Positions 34,113 through 46,935 of a stretch of 64,000 nucleotides of DNA are shown piece by piece. The DNA comes from Diphasiastrum complanatum (Eukaryota; Streptophyta; Lycopodiopsida; Lycopodiales; Lycopodiaceae): contig CM055112.1 of NCBI GenBank assembly GCA_029204225.1, forward strand, positions 31,012,934-31,076,933. Reading direction: 5' to 3'. The notes beneath the pieces are model-generated. The model did no database searches. It was given only the letters and a program-made list of their open reading frames with translations, and was not told the origin of the DNA. A program made the translations under genes and the position numbers. Numbering within the stretch: the stretch's first letter is position 1; every line of letters starts with the position of its first letter.

Positions 34113-35060
34113 AGTTCTCCTAAACTAATGAAAACTAAGATTTGCATAATATTCTACTTATGCATCCAATTGAGGGGTTCAAGGTTAAGGTGTTCTTGAT
34201 CAAAATCCCTAAACATCCAAATTGTTAGAGATTCCTTCTACACTAAGGTCACATGTTATCATCTAGTCACCATGTGTCATTGGCAAAGCATGGCATGATA
34301 TCTCACAATAGAAAAATAGTGTTACGCTCATATATAATAGGGACATATGTAATTGGATTCCTTGGAAAATTACTATTTCGCAAAATCACTACTTTTGAAA
34401 AAGACAAATTTCAAAAATAGTAGTTGGATGCCAATTACGTCAATGCTTGGACACTTATGACATCATTTAACCAGATGAGTACAATTTAGCAAATAAATTA
34501 TTGTGTTGTCCAGTGCACTATATATTCTTTGACAAGGCTTGGGAGTACGAACAACAATCTTTGAAAATTGTGTGACTTTAGAATGCAACAATTTTGAGTT
34601 TTTTAGCATTTAGTGAAGGCCTCGGAATACACCTCGGAATAGACCACAAAATACTTAATCTAATTTAGTCAGGGCCTCGAAACAGACCTTGGAATATTGA
34701 AGCTAACTTGAGGGGTATACCAAGGGTTAGACAGATTCTTGCAAATTTCGAAAAAAATGACTATTGTGATGGCATTTTTGAAAAGGGAAGAGGAGTGGGT
34801 GATGGTATCAAGGGACGTACCTGCCACCTTTGTCTTCTCCCTTGTTTGTTGATTCTTTCTCACCATCTTTATCCTCCTCACTCTCCTTATCCTCCCCACA
34901 TTTGAATGCTCCTCTTGCTATTGCTCTTTGCTTTTTCCTCTTGCACTTTGCTTGTTCTTCTTGCTCTTTCTCTTTGCTTACTCCTTTTAAAATCAAATGT
35001 GGTGAGCTCAAAAAAAGGAAAAGTGGACAATGGAGATTTTTTGATTATTGGATGTAAGGT

Positions 35061-35062
<2 letters not shown>
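34113..35062. other. No gene seen
   Basis: 34900-34990 is a CTTGCT / CTCTTTGC low-complexity tract related to 2331-2640. Confidence 0.4.

Positions 35063-35143
<81 letters not shown>
35063..35143. repeat. (CT)n microsatellite
   Basis: Uninterrupted CT run of about 80 bases. Confidence 0.95.
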
Positions 35144-35146
<3 letters not shown>

Positions 35147-35509
35147 CTCACTCTCTCTTTCTCTTACATCATAGTCTCCATCTCAATGTGATTGTAGTTT
35201 GGTTTTATTGACTTTACGTTTTGTATGCAGATTCATTTTGACGCAAAGGAGTCGACGGATCCACACAAGTTTTTTAAGGTAACAGAGAGTCGGAAAGGCC
35301 GTTGGAATAGGCGGATATGCAGGATTTGCTATTCCGAAGACTATTTTGATGGCTTATTTTCTATTAGGGTGCTATAGATTTATGTGAGAGATGATGAGGG
35401 TACTATAGATCCAGAGTTTTTTGTTGTAGATTCAAATTTATAGTGGGTTGGAATGCCTTTCAAAATATGAGGATCTGTGGGATTTGTTAAATCAATGCCT
35501 ATTCCGATG

Positions 35510-36064
35510 CCAAATCGTCTATTCAATGTTTCACGCTTACTAGTTCATGCTACTCTAATTTGTAGGATCTTAATTTATGTGTTATATATTAGTTATGTTT
35601 TCTGTTGAGAGATAGAGAGAAAGTTAAAGGTACCCAACACCCCCAATTCTAGGAAGGTGTGTAGCCCTTGTTTTTTTTCCGTTAAAGGCGTCATTCAAAT
35701 GTTTCTTGTTGGAAGAGATCCACAAGAAAGCCCAAACGCCGCAGGGAGGGAGCATGTGGTAACATTTTGGAATAGGATATAATTGTATGATTCGGTAGTT
35801 TTGATTAACATTCTACTAAGTTTTTTTTTTCTCTTCGTGTGTGTTTAGGGTTTAGGGTTTAGGGTGTGTGTGTGCATGTGTGCGTGTATGATGCCATTCG
35901 TTTATGTTTCATGCTTACTAGTTCATGCTATCCTACTTTGTAGTATCTTGATTTATGTTTCATGCTTATTAGTACATGCTTCCCTAATTTGTCATCTTAA
36001 TTTATTCATGCTATACTAATTTGTAGGATCTAAATTTATGTGTCATATATTAGTTATGTTTTAT

Positions 36065-36134
<70 letters not shown>

Positions 36135-36315
36135 CGAAAGAGTTAAATGTAACGAACACTCCCAACTAGGAAGATGTGTAACCCTTGTTTTCTTCCGTTA
36201 AAATTGTGGTTCAAATGTTTCTTGTTGGAAGATAAGTTTCACAAGAAAGCCCAAATGCCGTATACACAACTAGAAAACTGTGTTTATACACTCAGAGTAT
36301 CCACGTGACACCCAA
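35510..36315. repeat. Dispersed repeat, copies 2 and 3, with (AG)n
   Basis: 35520-35750 and 35905-36250 are diverged copies of each other (TTCATGCTTACTAGTTCATGC, TGTAGGATCT, ATATTAGTTATGTTTT, then a GA run, then the AGTTAAA..TGTGTA(A/G)CCCTTGTTTT block). The second has an AG run at 36068-36131 and is nearly the same as 4739-5000. A TTTAGGGTTTAGGGTT telomere-like unit repeats twice near 35850. Confidence 0.75.
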
Positions 36316-36344
36316 CACTTAGTCAATTTTTCAAAATTTTGTTC

Positions 36345-36650
36345 ACATGGAACATCCACGCATGGATTATCCACGCCAAAATGTTTTTGAGCATGTCCAC
36401 TAGTGTTTTTCTGCCACGACACTGAAAAAATTTATGCACGTGGATTATCCATGCGAAATTAAGTTTTGAAATTTCTGGCAACTGTTTGGGAGGGAAGTTT
36501 GGCGACACCGGAAGGCAGGTTTTGCGTGGATAGTCCACGCGTGGATGATCCACACAAATTTTAGTTTGTACTACTTTTCCACCGGATCGGACCGGACATT
36601 AAAGATATCCATGCATGGATATCTTCCGCGTGGATTATCCATGCGAATTT
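36345..36650. repeat. Array of GTGGATNATCCAC palindromes
   Basis: At least six palindromes of the form GCGTGGATNATCCACGC occur in about 300 bases (near 36359, 36438, 36524, 36539, 36608, 36628), most followed by AAATT or AATTT. They vary between ACGC and ATGC. A seventh copy is at about 2289. Confidence 0.75.
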
Positions 36651-36959
36651 TATTGGAGGGTTTCCAGATCCCAAGGCAACTCTGACCCTAGTTAACAAGT
36701 GAGAGAATTTTGGCACCCTACGTGTGTAAGTCCAACCCGATGATCACATAGAGATTTGATTAATTAGAGGGTTAATAAAAGGACTTTAGGCTTTTTTGCG
36801 AGACTTTTAATTTCGTAGGGCCTAAATGTTAAGTTAGTAAATAAAGTTGGGTTTTCCTCCAATTTGGATGGTTTCCACTCTTTTTTTAGCCTGATTTTGG
36901 TCAAAAGGAGGCAAAAATCGTCATCAATGCTGATAACTTTTTGTACTCTTTTAGAAAAC
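36651..36959. other. No gene seen
   Basis: AT-rich stretch after the palindrome array; no domain and no repeat partner recognised. Confidence 0.35.
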
Positions 36960-37850
36960 ATTTGCCGAGTTGCTTGAACCTTCGGTTTTGATCATAGAAT
37001 CTTCTGTTTGAAGGGTGAACAATCCTTCCCAGCAGATTTCCAAAAACATTAGAAAAACTATCAAAAAACACCAAAAAATCACCAAAACCCTAAAACTACA
37101 AAAAAAGAACCTTCGTCCGATTCACTGTGCATAGGTGTGATTCAGGTCTATCTACTGCCAAGTTGGTGAAAAATAATATCAGAAATAGAAGGTTTCTCAG
37201 AGGATCAATTGTCATATTGTCAAATTTTTGCCAAAAAAGTCTCTATTTTGCAAAAATACCAGTAATACCTCTTGATTCTTTGCTAGAACCTTTGCCAAGT
37301 TTCTAGATTATTCTATGTATAGTAGTTTACTATTTTTGAGTTCGACGAACATTCATTCTATCCAGATAATAGAAAATTTCTATTTTTACCCTCGTCAAAC
37401 TACAGAAACTGTGTTTTTGTGTGCCAAAAACCTTCGCCAGATCTACCCTAGCTTTATCTGTGTCAGATTTTGAGTCTGAGAGCTAGGCGAAGGTTATTTC
37501 CATAAAATTTGTCAGAAAAACCTGATTAGAAAGTTTTTACCAAAAATAGCACTACTGAATCTTTGCCTAGTCAATCTTCACCTAGGGAACCTTCACCAGT
37601 TTATTTTTAGGTTCTGATTTCCCAGATCAAGTCCTATCAAATTTTGGATCAAATTTGATACAGTCTGATTTAGATTCTGAGAATTTTTTCATTTTTGAGA
37701 AGTATCGATTGATTGATTTTTAGAATTTTTTTCACGATATAGGAATCTGATTTTTTGTCAAGTGGAAGAGATCTAGCAGATCTAATCTGAGATAGTTTTA
37801 ATTGAAAATCTAGATCCAATTTCATTGTCTGCTTGATTTAATCTGTATAG
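36960..37850 (+). other. Likely gypsy leader with recurring CCTTCGCC motif
   Basis: AACCTTCG, AACCTTTGCCAAG, ACCTTCGCCAGAT and the reverse GCGAAGGTT recur at least seven times. The stretch leads directly to a gag-like start at 37851, so it may be the leader or LTR of that element. I could not find LTR ends. Confidence 0.4.
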
Positions 37851-38658
37851 ATGGCTGAACCCGGAGGTGCATTTCAAGAATTCAATCCAATCATTGTTAG
37901 AAGAGCACCCCGTTTGGATCTATCCAAATACAATGGATTAATAGATCCAATTAGATTTCTTTATATCTGAATCTTGTGAATTCTATGGCGAAGTTTTTTC
38001 CCAAGATAAACTTAAGCTTTTTCCTAAGGCCTTAACAGGCACAGCACGAGATTGGTACTATAATCAAGATGAAACTGAACGTACAGATTGGGAGACTATT
38101 AAACGAGCCCTTATCACACGGTTCAAATCTCAGAAGTTTAGGGAAGACCCTTTTCTTCTTATAAGTAAAATTAAAATGGGAAAGCGGAAAATGGTTTGAG
38201 ATTACATTGTACGGATAAAATGCCTTGCAGTCTCAATTTGATGAGAAGATCAAAGCATTGAAAGATTTCCATGGACAAGTGAACAAGGAACCTAAGAAGT
38301 TTGCAAAGATTTTTCCTACCAAGGAAAATGTCTAATTTTCTATTTGTACAGGAAATCACATAGTGAATGAGTATCCTCAATTGAAAAAATGAATGAAAAT
38401 CAATATATGCCATTTGTGTAATTCGCCTAATAATGAGATTGCTTTTCGCAACTTCAATCCTCGGATAATTCAGCAACTTTATGTCCAGATGGGATATCGA
38501 GAACCACATTATGGAGGAAATCCGGTAGCTAGACCTCGTCAATCTGCTCTTGGATACCCGGAATGGTTAGCCATACCTGCCCCACCAAAGCACCCCATTC
38601 CTCCTGCTAATTTTCACTTACTTGACCAAAAACGAGATTCTATGTTGGCTAAATAACT
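37851..38658 (+). pseudogene. Ty3/gypsy gag relic
   Basis: The ATG at 37851 opens a frame with the LDLSKYNG..DP and KLKLFPKALTGTARDWYYNQ..TDWETIKRALITRFKSQKF blocks of the retrotransposon gag domain (PF03732 type). It is broken by stops near 37970, 38200 and later. 38390-38655 keeps an open frame with a CHLC pair but without the full zinc knuckle. No pol follows. Confidence 0.75.
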
Positions 38659-41040
38659 ATCATTTGAAAGCATTGCAAGAATGAAAATTGCAATAATCAA
38701 TTTTTATTCAGAATTACAAGAATCAATTTCATCAGCGACAACATCTTGCAATTCATCTCCTCTTAGATGATTTTCATCATCACTCTCACTTTCAAAAATT
38801 ATTTCATCATCATGACTATTAGAATTTCTATTTTTCAACATCTATGGAAGTGGGTGCTTCAAGTATGGTTTGAAGATTTACTACATCTCTAGGTAGTTCA
38901 ATCTCATAGTTAAAATGAAGATTTTACATTTCATTCTCAACATTTGCACCCTCATGGGTGTGATTTTTTGGCAAGCTTTTTGCGGCGAGCTTTTATGTGT
39001 TCGAAGCGAGCTTTTCCCACTAGCAGAGTCCACCCACTATAAGCTATTTTTGGCAATATTATTGAAGGATCTTTCCATTCTACATGCATGTATAAGATAT
39101 GTCTATACCAGTGAAATATAACATGTCTAGGGTATGTCTACTCCAATGAAATGTAACATTACTTCACATCTAAAAGTAGCATAACTCTATTGAGATACCC
39201 ATGTCTTCAAGAAATGGTTTATGAGAAATAGATGTATTTTCTAACAACAAAGAGGCCCCCACCATTTTAAGGATGATAATGCATTGGAAGTTGTCCTTAA
39301 AATTGGGAACATATTATGCCACTAGCCACATCATGCCTTTATCATATAGTATAATTCTTCAAAATATTTGAGCATAAACAAAAGTCTAAGCACATAAGTA
39401 AATGTCTAAACACAACTGGTCGCATGTACAACTCTTAGTCTAATATAAATTAGTCTAATATAAATTAGCTCAATTACTTGGAAGAATGAGATATGATATG
39501 GAGGATGAAGAGAACATCATGATATTTCATGATTTAGGATTTAGGGTGATATAACTATGCACAATTTACGATAAGTAGATGATTTGCTCACACTTATTTT
39601 TAATTAAATCCTGAACCTGCTCACATTATAGAATAAAAGGGCTTACATTTCAATTTGTCTAATTTAGTCTAATAGCAAAAATTAGAAAGCAAGAAAATAG
39701 ATTTCCATCTTCCCTTCTTTAAAAACTTCTTCACTGTAGATATAAGCCATAAGTTGGGGAAACCATTGAGGTTGCCCATGGGTATTGTTACTAGATATTA
39801 GAGTCTAGACTTCCCTTGGTAATTTCTTATGGCCTATCTGCTGTAATTTCCCATAGATGTGAATTTGTTCATATTGATTATTTTGCAATGAGTTTATTAT
39901 ATTAAAAATGTAAACTTACATGGGTTTGAAAATTTCCATGTATGCTTCTGTTGTATGCCTCAAAAGTCATGGTTCCCCAAAGTGGATAGCTTGGATATGA
40001 GATGGCAACAATGTTTAATGTTACAAACACTGATCAAACTTATGGAGATTTCATGCTTCATACAAAGGCATCAAAGCTTGTGTTGGTGAGGTTATAATGT
40101 GCTTGAGTATGCTCAAGACACAAAACTTTCAGATACAAAAGATTACATTCTCCGTCTTGTTGCTAGTATGTTGCCAATCTTGTATTCCTTAGCACATAAG
40201 CATCTTTTGCAATGGTAGTCTTTTTTTTCATGGTGTGTGAAGCAAAAATTATGGCTAGGCTTAGGAATCATCACTTGTCTATGTTGCTCATGTTGCTACC
40301 TCCGGACTTACTGAAAATAGACTGCAAAAACATTCATGGACCCAATAAATCAACCTATCATATCATTTTACATTTGTGCAAAGGAAATGATTTTAGACAA
40401 TACAAAACAACTATGTAACAGGAAAAAAGTAGAATTCAATATGATCTAAAACTCTTAAATTCAAGGAATCATAAGGACATCAATTATACTATTTTAGAGA
40501 CTATGCAAGACAAACAATAAAAATAAAGGTGGTGAACATTAATATGCCTAATAACAGAGTTACTTTGAATTTTGGCCCATGTCGCCAGTAACAACCCTTT
40601 TTCCCATCATTTCATACCATGCCATACCATGCCATATGATGCTTTTCACATAAGCTGTCATGGGCTTTTTCACATAAGCAATGGAAAACGTATGATTATG
40701 CAAAACACCACAACAGTGGACCATTGTCCTGTTTATGGGTACGTTCTCCCATGAGTAAGTGCTTGGAAGACCTCTACTTCAGTCAAATTGGCTTGATGAA
40801 TAAATATGTTGCTTAGCTGATCAAAGCCCAAAATTCTTAAAAATATGAAATATATATGCTTGCAAGCCATATATGGTTTCTCTCAGCCAGCCTTTTTTGG
40901 AAGTCTAGACAAGTGCATGAATTAGAGAAAATATGGGCCCAAGAGGGCCCTATAAGAAATGCCATGTAGGAGAGAGAAAAATAACTATAAAGTAGCTATA
41001 ATATCATTTTCTAACTTCTTTACACATCTGCCCGCACTGA
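38659..41040. other. No gene seen
   Basis: About 2.4 kb of AT-rich DNA without a recognisable domain. 38690-38870 has Asp/Glu-type coding bias on the minus strand but no long frame. CATACCATGCCATACCATGC is a short tandem unit near 40615. Confidence 0.4.
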
Positions 41041-43560
41041 TGATTTCTCCATCAGGACCTGTTTTGATCTTGTAGATCGACTTGTTTAGCTAGTTTCTGT
41101 CCATCAGATACAAGTGCAAGTGTCCATAATTTGTTCTTATGCATTGATGACATTTTGTCCTCCATTGCTAGAATTCAATGATCATTATCTGGCCCATCAA
41201 TAGCTTCTTCGAATGTTTGAGGTTCTTCTGCTAAACCATATTTGTTGAAACATCTTGACCAAACCTTGTTGGTGGTATTCTATGTCTTGTAGATATTCTC
41301 ACAACTTGTATAAGTTTCAAATTCAATTCTGTATTTTCAGGTTCGACTAGTTCTACTTGAAATTGAACATGTGATTCGAGTTTTTTGGGTACTCAAATTT
41401 GAACTCCCTCTGAATCATTACTATGTCTAGATGGTAATTCCAGTTCATCATCTGCTTGCTTTACTTCTCTTGTTGGTAACTCATTAGAAGTCTTAAGAAT
41501 TTCATAGCCGATTAAATCACTGTCTGCTAGGTACTTCAACTCATTGAATTTGACATCTCAAACTACTTTTATTCTTCCAGTTTCAGGTATGTAGACTCAA
41601 TAGTACAAAGAATGTAACTCGAATCCTACCAAAAAAACGTAATTCTGTCTTTTCATCGAGTTTCTTTCTTTGGTATGTGCATATAAATTTCACATCCGAA
41701 TGTTTGAACATGAGCCAAATTTGGCTTTGACTTCCATCATATTCATGAGGAGTTTTTTCCGGTTTTCTAGATTTCAGAATTTGATTCTGTAGATAGTTTG
41801 ATGTAGCAACTGCTTCAGCCCACAATAGCTTCGGTGCTTTCGCATGAGCCATCATACACCTGACAGCTTCCATTAGTGTATGATTTCTTAATTCTGCAAT
41901 TTCATTGGCAATTTCCATTTTCTTCGTATGCATAATATCTCGATTAGTACAAAAGTTTTGAATTCGTTGGAAATGTACTCACCCCGACGATCTGTGCGAA
42001 TTTGCTTCAACTTGTTGCATGTCTGCTTCTCAGCCCAATTGGTATACTCAACGAATTTCTTGAAGCTTCTAGTTTTGTATGAATAAAGTATGCTATAGCA
42101 AACTTGCTGAAGTCATCAATAAACGTGATGAAATATTTTGCATCACCTAAAGACATTACTCCTAGTGGTCCACAAATATCCGAATGTACAGGTGTACGAA
42201 TCATTTTGTCTTTAAGACAAGATTCGCAGGTAGTTTGAATATCTCGACTCTTGATTTCGACTCCTTCAATTCCTTGACTCTTGTTGTCTTGGTACAAAGA
42301 TTCCATGTTCTCTTGCTACAAAGATTCCATGTTCATGTGACATAACCCTCTTGTGCCATGGAATATATGTGGATTCTTGAACTTTATTCGCTTCCTCGAC
42401 TCGAGTTCGAATGCTCAAGTGATACAAATTTCCATTGCTATTACCTTTAGTAACTAGGTTATCAGAATCTTCATCAAACAACTTACAAGAGTCCTTTGTG
42501 AAGGTTATTGACATCCCTGTGTCGACTATCTTTGCTACAGATAGAAGATCTTTATTGAGAGTAGGAACATAGAGAGCTTCCTCCAATTTTTTGTCACCCT
42601 GATTTGTGTCTAACCACAATACACCAGTTCCATCAACTTCATGCTTAGAACTGTCTCCAAGTACAATGTATTTCAAAAAATTCATCTTCTTATAGTCCGA
42701 TAAAATTTGTTTCGAGAAAACAAAATGTGATGTGGCTCTTGAATCAAGTACTATATGTCAAATTTTTGAATTCAATGAACAACATAGATTAGTATAAAAA
42801 TATGCTGCTGCATTTCTTGTTGTCCTCTCTTCTATTGCTCTGGAGCATTCTCATTTATCTTCAACAAAATTTGAATCTAAAGGTTCACTTTGACTTTGCT
42901 CCTTCTTGTTCTTGGGATTTTGATAACAGTCTACTACTGCATGACCCCATTTATGACAATGAATGCAATCAATCTTTGGATTCAACCAACACTTGTCTTC
43001 TGTATGACCTGATCTCTTGCATCTATTGCAAATCTTCCTATCACCAGAATCTCTTGAGTGTTGTTTACCTGATTGTCGGGTCATTTGTCTTGGATTCGTC
43101 TGAACGATCTCCAATCTTTTTTTTATTGTTATCAGCCTTTTGAGACAACTCCCTCTTAGATTGAAGCTTCTTTGAAGATTTATTCCCTTGAGTAAAAAGA
43201 GCCTTCTCTAAATCACCAGTGTCGTCATAGCATTCACGAGCTTCTGCTTCCTCTTTGACTCCATCTATGCCCTGAAGCCACGTAGACAAATCTTTCGCCA
43301 ATAAAGTTCGAGTTGTGTGGAATAACCTGGGTAGGCTAGAAGAAAATAGCTAAGCTATTTTTCCTTTGAGATTGCATTTTCGGTGCAAGAATTCTGCAAA
43401 AAAATAAACATATCCTTTATTTTTCGCACGAAAGTGGTCAGATCTTTGACGTCCCATGGTAGGTAAGTCAATTGGTCCTGCAAGAACATGATTTGATTCC
43501 ATGATCAAATCCCATTTCTGGTATACAATTCTTGTCATAATTCTTTCACGTTCGAAGTTG
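41041..43560 (-). pseudogene. Ty1/copia gag-pol relic
   Basis: Read on the minus strand: gag end (43538-43065), two zinc knuckles (CNRCKRSGHTEDKC and CIHCHKWGHAVVDC, about 43025-42925), the post-protease block with YVPTLNKDLLSVAKI (42685-42420), integrase zinc region with CESCLKDK and core start HSDICGPLG..FITFIDDFSKFA (42250-42060), integrase end with LMEAVRCMMAHAKAPKLLWAEAV (41890-41800), and the start of RT (FEEAIDGPDNDH, about 41220-41040). It stops there. Frames are broken throughout. Double knuckles separate it from copia-1, which has one. Confidence 0.85.
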
Positions 43561-44129
43561 AAGAAAGATCTAGCATTATGTTGTCATTCATTGAAGATGT
43601 AGTAATCGCTATAGCTTTGTCATTTTCCTCCCTACATTCATGAAATTATTTGCCAGGAGTTGTGGCTTCTCTTCTGTTGAATGTACCCATTGCCAAAGAC
43701 CTTCGCCCTTTAGTATGAGTGAAGTGTTTAACTTCTAGACTAGATAATTTGAACCTTCTGTATCCAAGGTCGTCAACGAGATAACCTCTACCTCAATATA
43801 TAGAGAGTAGGATCATGTGCATGAGTCCATGCAATCCCCATGCAGGTCAACTATAAAAGGTTATAGCTCTACATGCGTACCTCCTGCCTATATCAGTCAC
43901 GTGTACATGCACTACTCCATAACAAGTGAGACGTGGGTATGTTATGCCAGTTACGGGTGAAAAATTCTCGTGATTAGATTCAACTTCTGGAGTTAGAACT
44001 AACCAACGTCATGTGACACTTGGGGGAACGCTCTTAGTAGCAGTGTCGAGGCAGTTACATTGACAAACGAATCTGTAACTTGAAAATTTCTTGTTTGAAG
44101 AAATACATGCTGAAGTTCTGCCACATTTG
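43561..44129. other. No gene seen
   Basis: 43850 has CTATAAAAGG, a possible TATA box, with nothing recognisable after it. Confidence 0.35.
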
Positions 44130-44600
44130 ATAAGTGAAGGCTTTCCCACCATTGGGTCACCCATCCCATTTTTTTACATTGGTTTGACATACTTCACTAA
44201 GCATGTATAAACCACACACTTGCCATTCGTTGGACAAAATTTTTCCATGTATGAACCATGTTATACAACGTATTGACCGGGTTTGGTAGCCAAACCACCC
44301 CTACAAGTTTGACATACCTCAGATTTGAGTCACAATACACAAACTCACACTCACATAGTCTCCTAGACACTAGAGAATGACATTTAAAGGCACTCCACAG
44401 GTCAGTACAACACATCACACCCCATAAAAAAGACTTGGCGATTTTTTGTCACGTTAGCGATGTGAAGGCTTTTCTAGCATTGGGTCAGCCATCCCAATTC
44501 TTACACTAGTTTGGCATCTACACTAAGCATGTATAAACCAACACACCTGTTGGGCCAAGCTATGACCGAGGTTAACCATGTTATACAACGTATTGAAAAG
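44130..44600. repeat. Direct duplication of about 150 bp
   Basis: 44130-44283 and 44459-44599 share GTGAAGGCTTT, CATTGGGTCA, CACTAAGCATGTATAAACCA and AACCATGTTATACAACGTATTG, about 325 bases apart. Confidence 0.75.
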
Positions 44601-44744
44601 TGACTATTAAGAACAAATACCCCATCACCCAGGATGGATGACCTTGTAGAGTGCCTAGGTGAAGTAGAATACTTCACTTCCTTCAGATAAGAATTATTTC
44701 AGAAGAATCTATCCAAAAGACTGAATTTCGTACTATATTTGATC

Positions 44745-45290
44745 ATTATGGTTTCTTTTGGTTTGCCTTTTGGTTTAACAAATGATCCAGTGACATTCCA
44801 GCAAATGATGAATGATTTGTTTCGTTAATATTTGGGGAAGTTTGTGGTAGTATTCTTGGATGACATTTTCATCTACAGTAAGACCTTTGAGGAACACATA
44901 GAACACTTGAGAACTATCTTGATGAAACTCCGACATGATTACTCTACACTAAGGAATCCAAGTGTGAATTCTTTAAGAATGAGCCAGCTTATCTTTACCA
45001 TAAGATCATTGCTTATGGGATCAAGATTGACGAGGATAAAATCAAGATAGTGGCCGATCCGTCCTGCAAACTGTGAGGCGAGTTTTATTGAGGATTATGC
45101 TAAAGTAGCAGCACTACATAATAGTCTGACAAAAGAGATTGTTAGTAAAAGAAAAAGGGGAATCAATCTAGTTCACCTTTTGGTGGGGATGAGGAATTGA
45201 ATCCGTGGTTTGAGAAACTTAAAACTATGATTGTACATGTTTCTGCTCCTGTGTTGGCAAATTGCAGATCCAGATATATTTTGTTCTTGA
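44745..45290 (+). pseudogene. Ty3/gypsy reverse transcriptase relic
   Basis: The frame reads FGLPFGLTNDPVTFQQMMNDLF, a stop, then [24 protein letters not shown], where FLDD fills the catalytic YXDD place. It continues in another frame through KCEFFK and a [12 protein letters not shown] block, then a weak match to the start of RNase H (about 45090-45280). No LTR or integrase was found around it. Confidence 0.85.
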
Positions 45291-45535
45291 ACCTTTTCAT
45301 GACTTTTCCAAAACACCAATTTACATTTTGTTTGTGACTAGCCCACTTGAGACTCACACTTGTATGCTTAATATTCTTAATAATATGTGCCATTTCTCAC
45401 TTTTTGAAAATTGTGAATATTTTTCAAAGAGGGGGTATTACCTTTGGTATTCTTTGAGAAAGAATTTCTATTCTATTCTTTCTTCTAGTTTCCTTTTTTT
45501 AAAATTTGTACTAAATTATGTTGTGTCACATTTTA

Positions 45536-45970
45536 GCATGTTCCATTATGAGTTCCATAAATATTGCAATCCCTCCTTTTAACTTGATCTCTACACATGG
45601 CCACATTGCCAAGTAAAAGAAGATTTTCATCTTCTCATATTTATTGGAGTGCCTCTTCCTCCCCTATAGAGTTTTAGAGTTGAAATGTTATTGCTCCATA
45701 TTATGCTTTATAATTTGGATTTTTTTCAAACCTCAAGTGTATTAACTAAGGGGTTTTCTTTGGTACTATGGGATGCACTCAGATTTTACTCTTTGATGAC
45801 ACAATTTTTTTTGGCAAAACAAAAAGGATGAACCTTTGATAAATTGTCACAATTGTCATTTATATATCATGAAGAATTTTATAAAATGACATGAAAAGGC
45901 CTATATTCTTTTCCCTTCAAAAAAAACATGGAGCTAACTAACAAGGGATCCCAAAACTAATGAGGCCATC

Positions 45971-46021
<51 letters not shown>

Positions 46022-46200
46022 AACCTACCCAAATGGCAAAGGCGATCGCAATCCAGCTCCCTGGCAAACCCATTCACAGCCCCTCATCGCAATCCAGGAT
46101 ATACTTTCCCAGCATGATCTCCCTGATCCTACTGGCGCAGGAGAATGAAGAAGGGGGAGAAATAAATGGCTACAGGCCAGCCAGCCTCCAACAGAGATTT
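45536..46200. repeat. 3' flank of the KP4-like locus; empty-site copy of the 14.6/21.3-kb insertion
   Basis: Matches 14166-14631 and then 21299-21616 without interruption at 45948/45949. CT microsatellite at 45978-46017. Confidence 0.85.
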
Positions 46201-46870
46201 TGAACCCCCTCCTCCCATCATCTGCCCATAAACAGCTGTCGCCTTCAAGGCAGATTAATATATGTAGCTTTAACATAATGATAGTTCTTTATCACTTTTA
46301 CAATCATTGAGGTAATTAAGTTCTTTATCACTTTTACTATCATTAAGGTAATTAGGTTGCAAGAGGCAGCTGAAAGGCCAAGTACTCACTCAGATTTCGA
46401 TCTAAACATGTCCGTGTATTGAATATGTCCACAAGACCTCGACACGAAACACATTCTCTTGGAAAACGCTTTCCAAGCATAAGCTTTATTATCAAAATTA
46501 AAGCTCTACTTCATAGATACTCTCTCTAAAAATTAATAAATATTGCAATCTTCATACTCTCTAAATGCTTAAAGCAATATCCACTCTAAAGTAGATTCAA
46601 GCATAAACGGCCATTATCACACCAAATCTATATTAGTGGTGTTCAAGCTAACAAGTTTCACTTTCAAGTTTTTAGGAGAATTCGCTATGATTGCGCGATG
46701 ATAGATGAATACTACCCAGAATGGAACACTTTACTTAATCATAAAGACGTACTGAAAGTGCACTCTTTTTTTTAAGAGAAGGAAAATATATTAATAGGGA
46801 GATGGTTACATTCTTCGGAGGCCAATTAGCATTGCCTCATTGCCGTAGCAATAGTAAAAACGTCAACTTC
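46201..46870. other. 3' region of the KP4-like gene
   Basis: No gene. A GGTAATTA(A/G)GTTCTTTATCACTTTTAC unit is duplicated near 46285-46345. This stretch is absent from copy B. Confidence 0.5.
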
Positions 46871-46876
46871 AGCTCA

Positions 46877-46882
46877 TTTATT
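46877..46882 (-). terminator. Possible polyadenylation signal of the KP4-like gene
   Basis: The minus strand has AATAAA 53 bases after the stop codon, a usual distance for a plant 3' end. Confidence 0.5.
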
Positions 46883-46935
46883 TGAAACTGCTGATCCTAT
46901 ACATCTCACTAACAATGTATATAATAAACACAGAT

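Noticed and set aside
35845-35870. TTTAGGGTTTAGGGTT as an internal telomere repeat
   Set aside because: Only about two and a half units; too short to claim.
36960-37850. CRISPR-like array from recurring CCTTCGCC motifs
   Set aside because: Motifs are short, irregularly spaced and in both orientations, in plant-type DNA.
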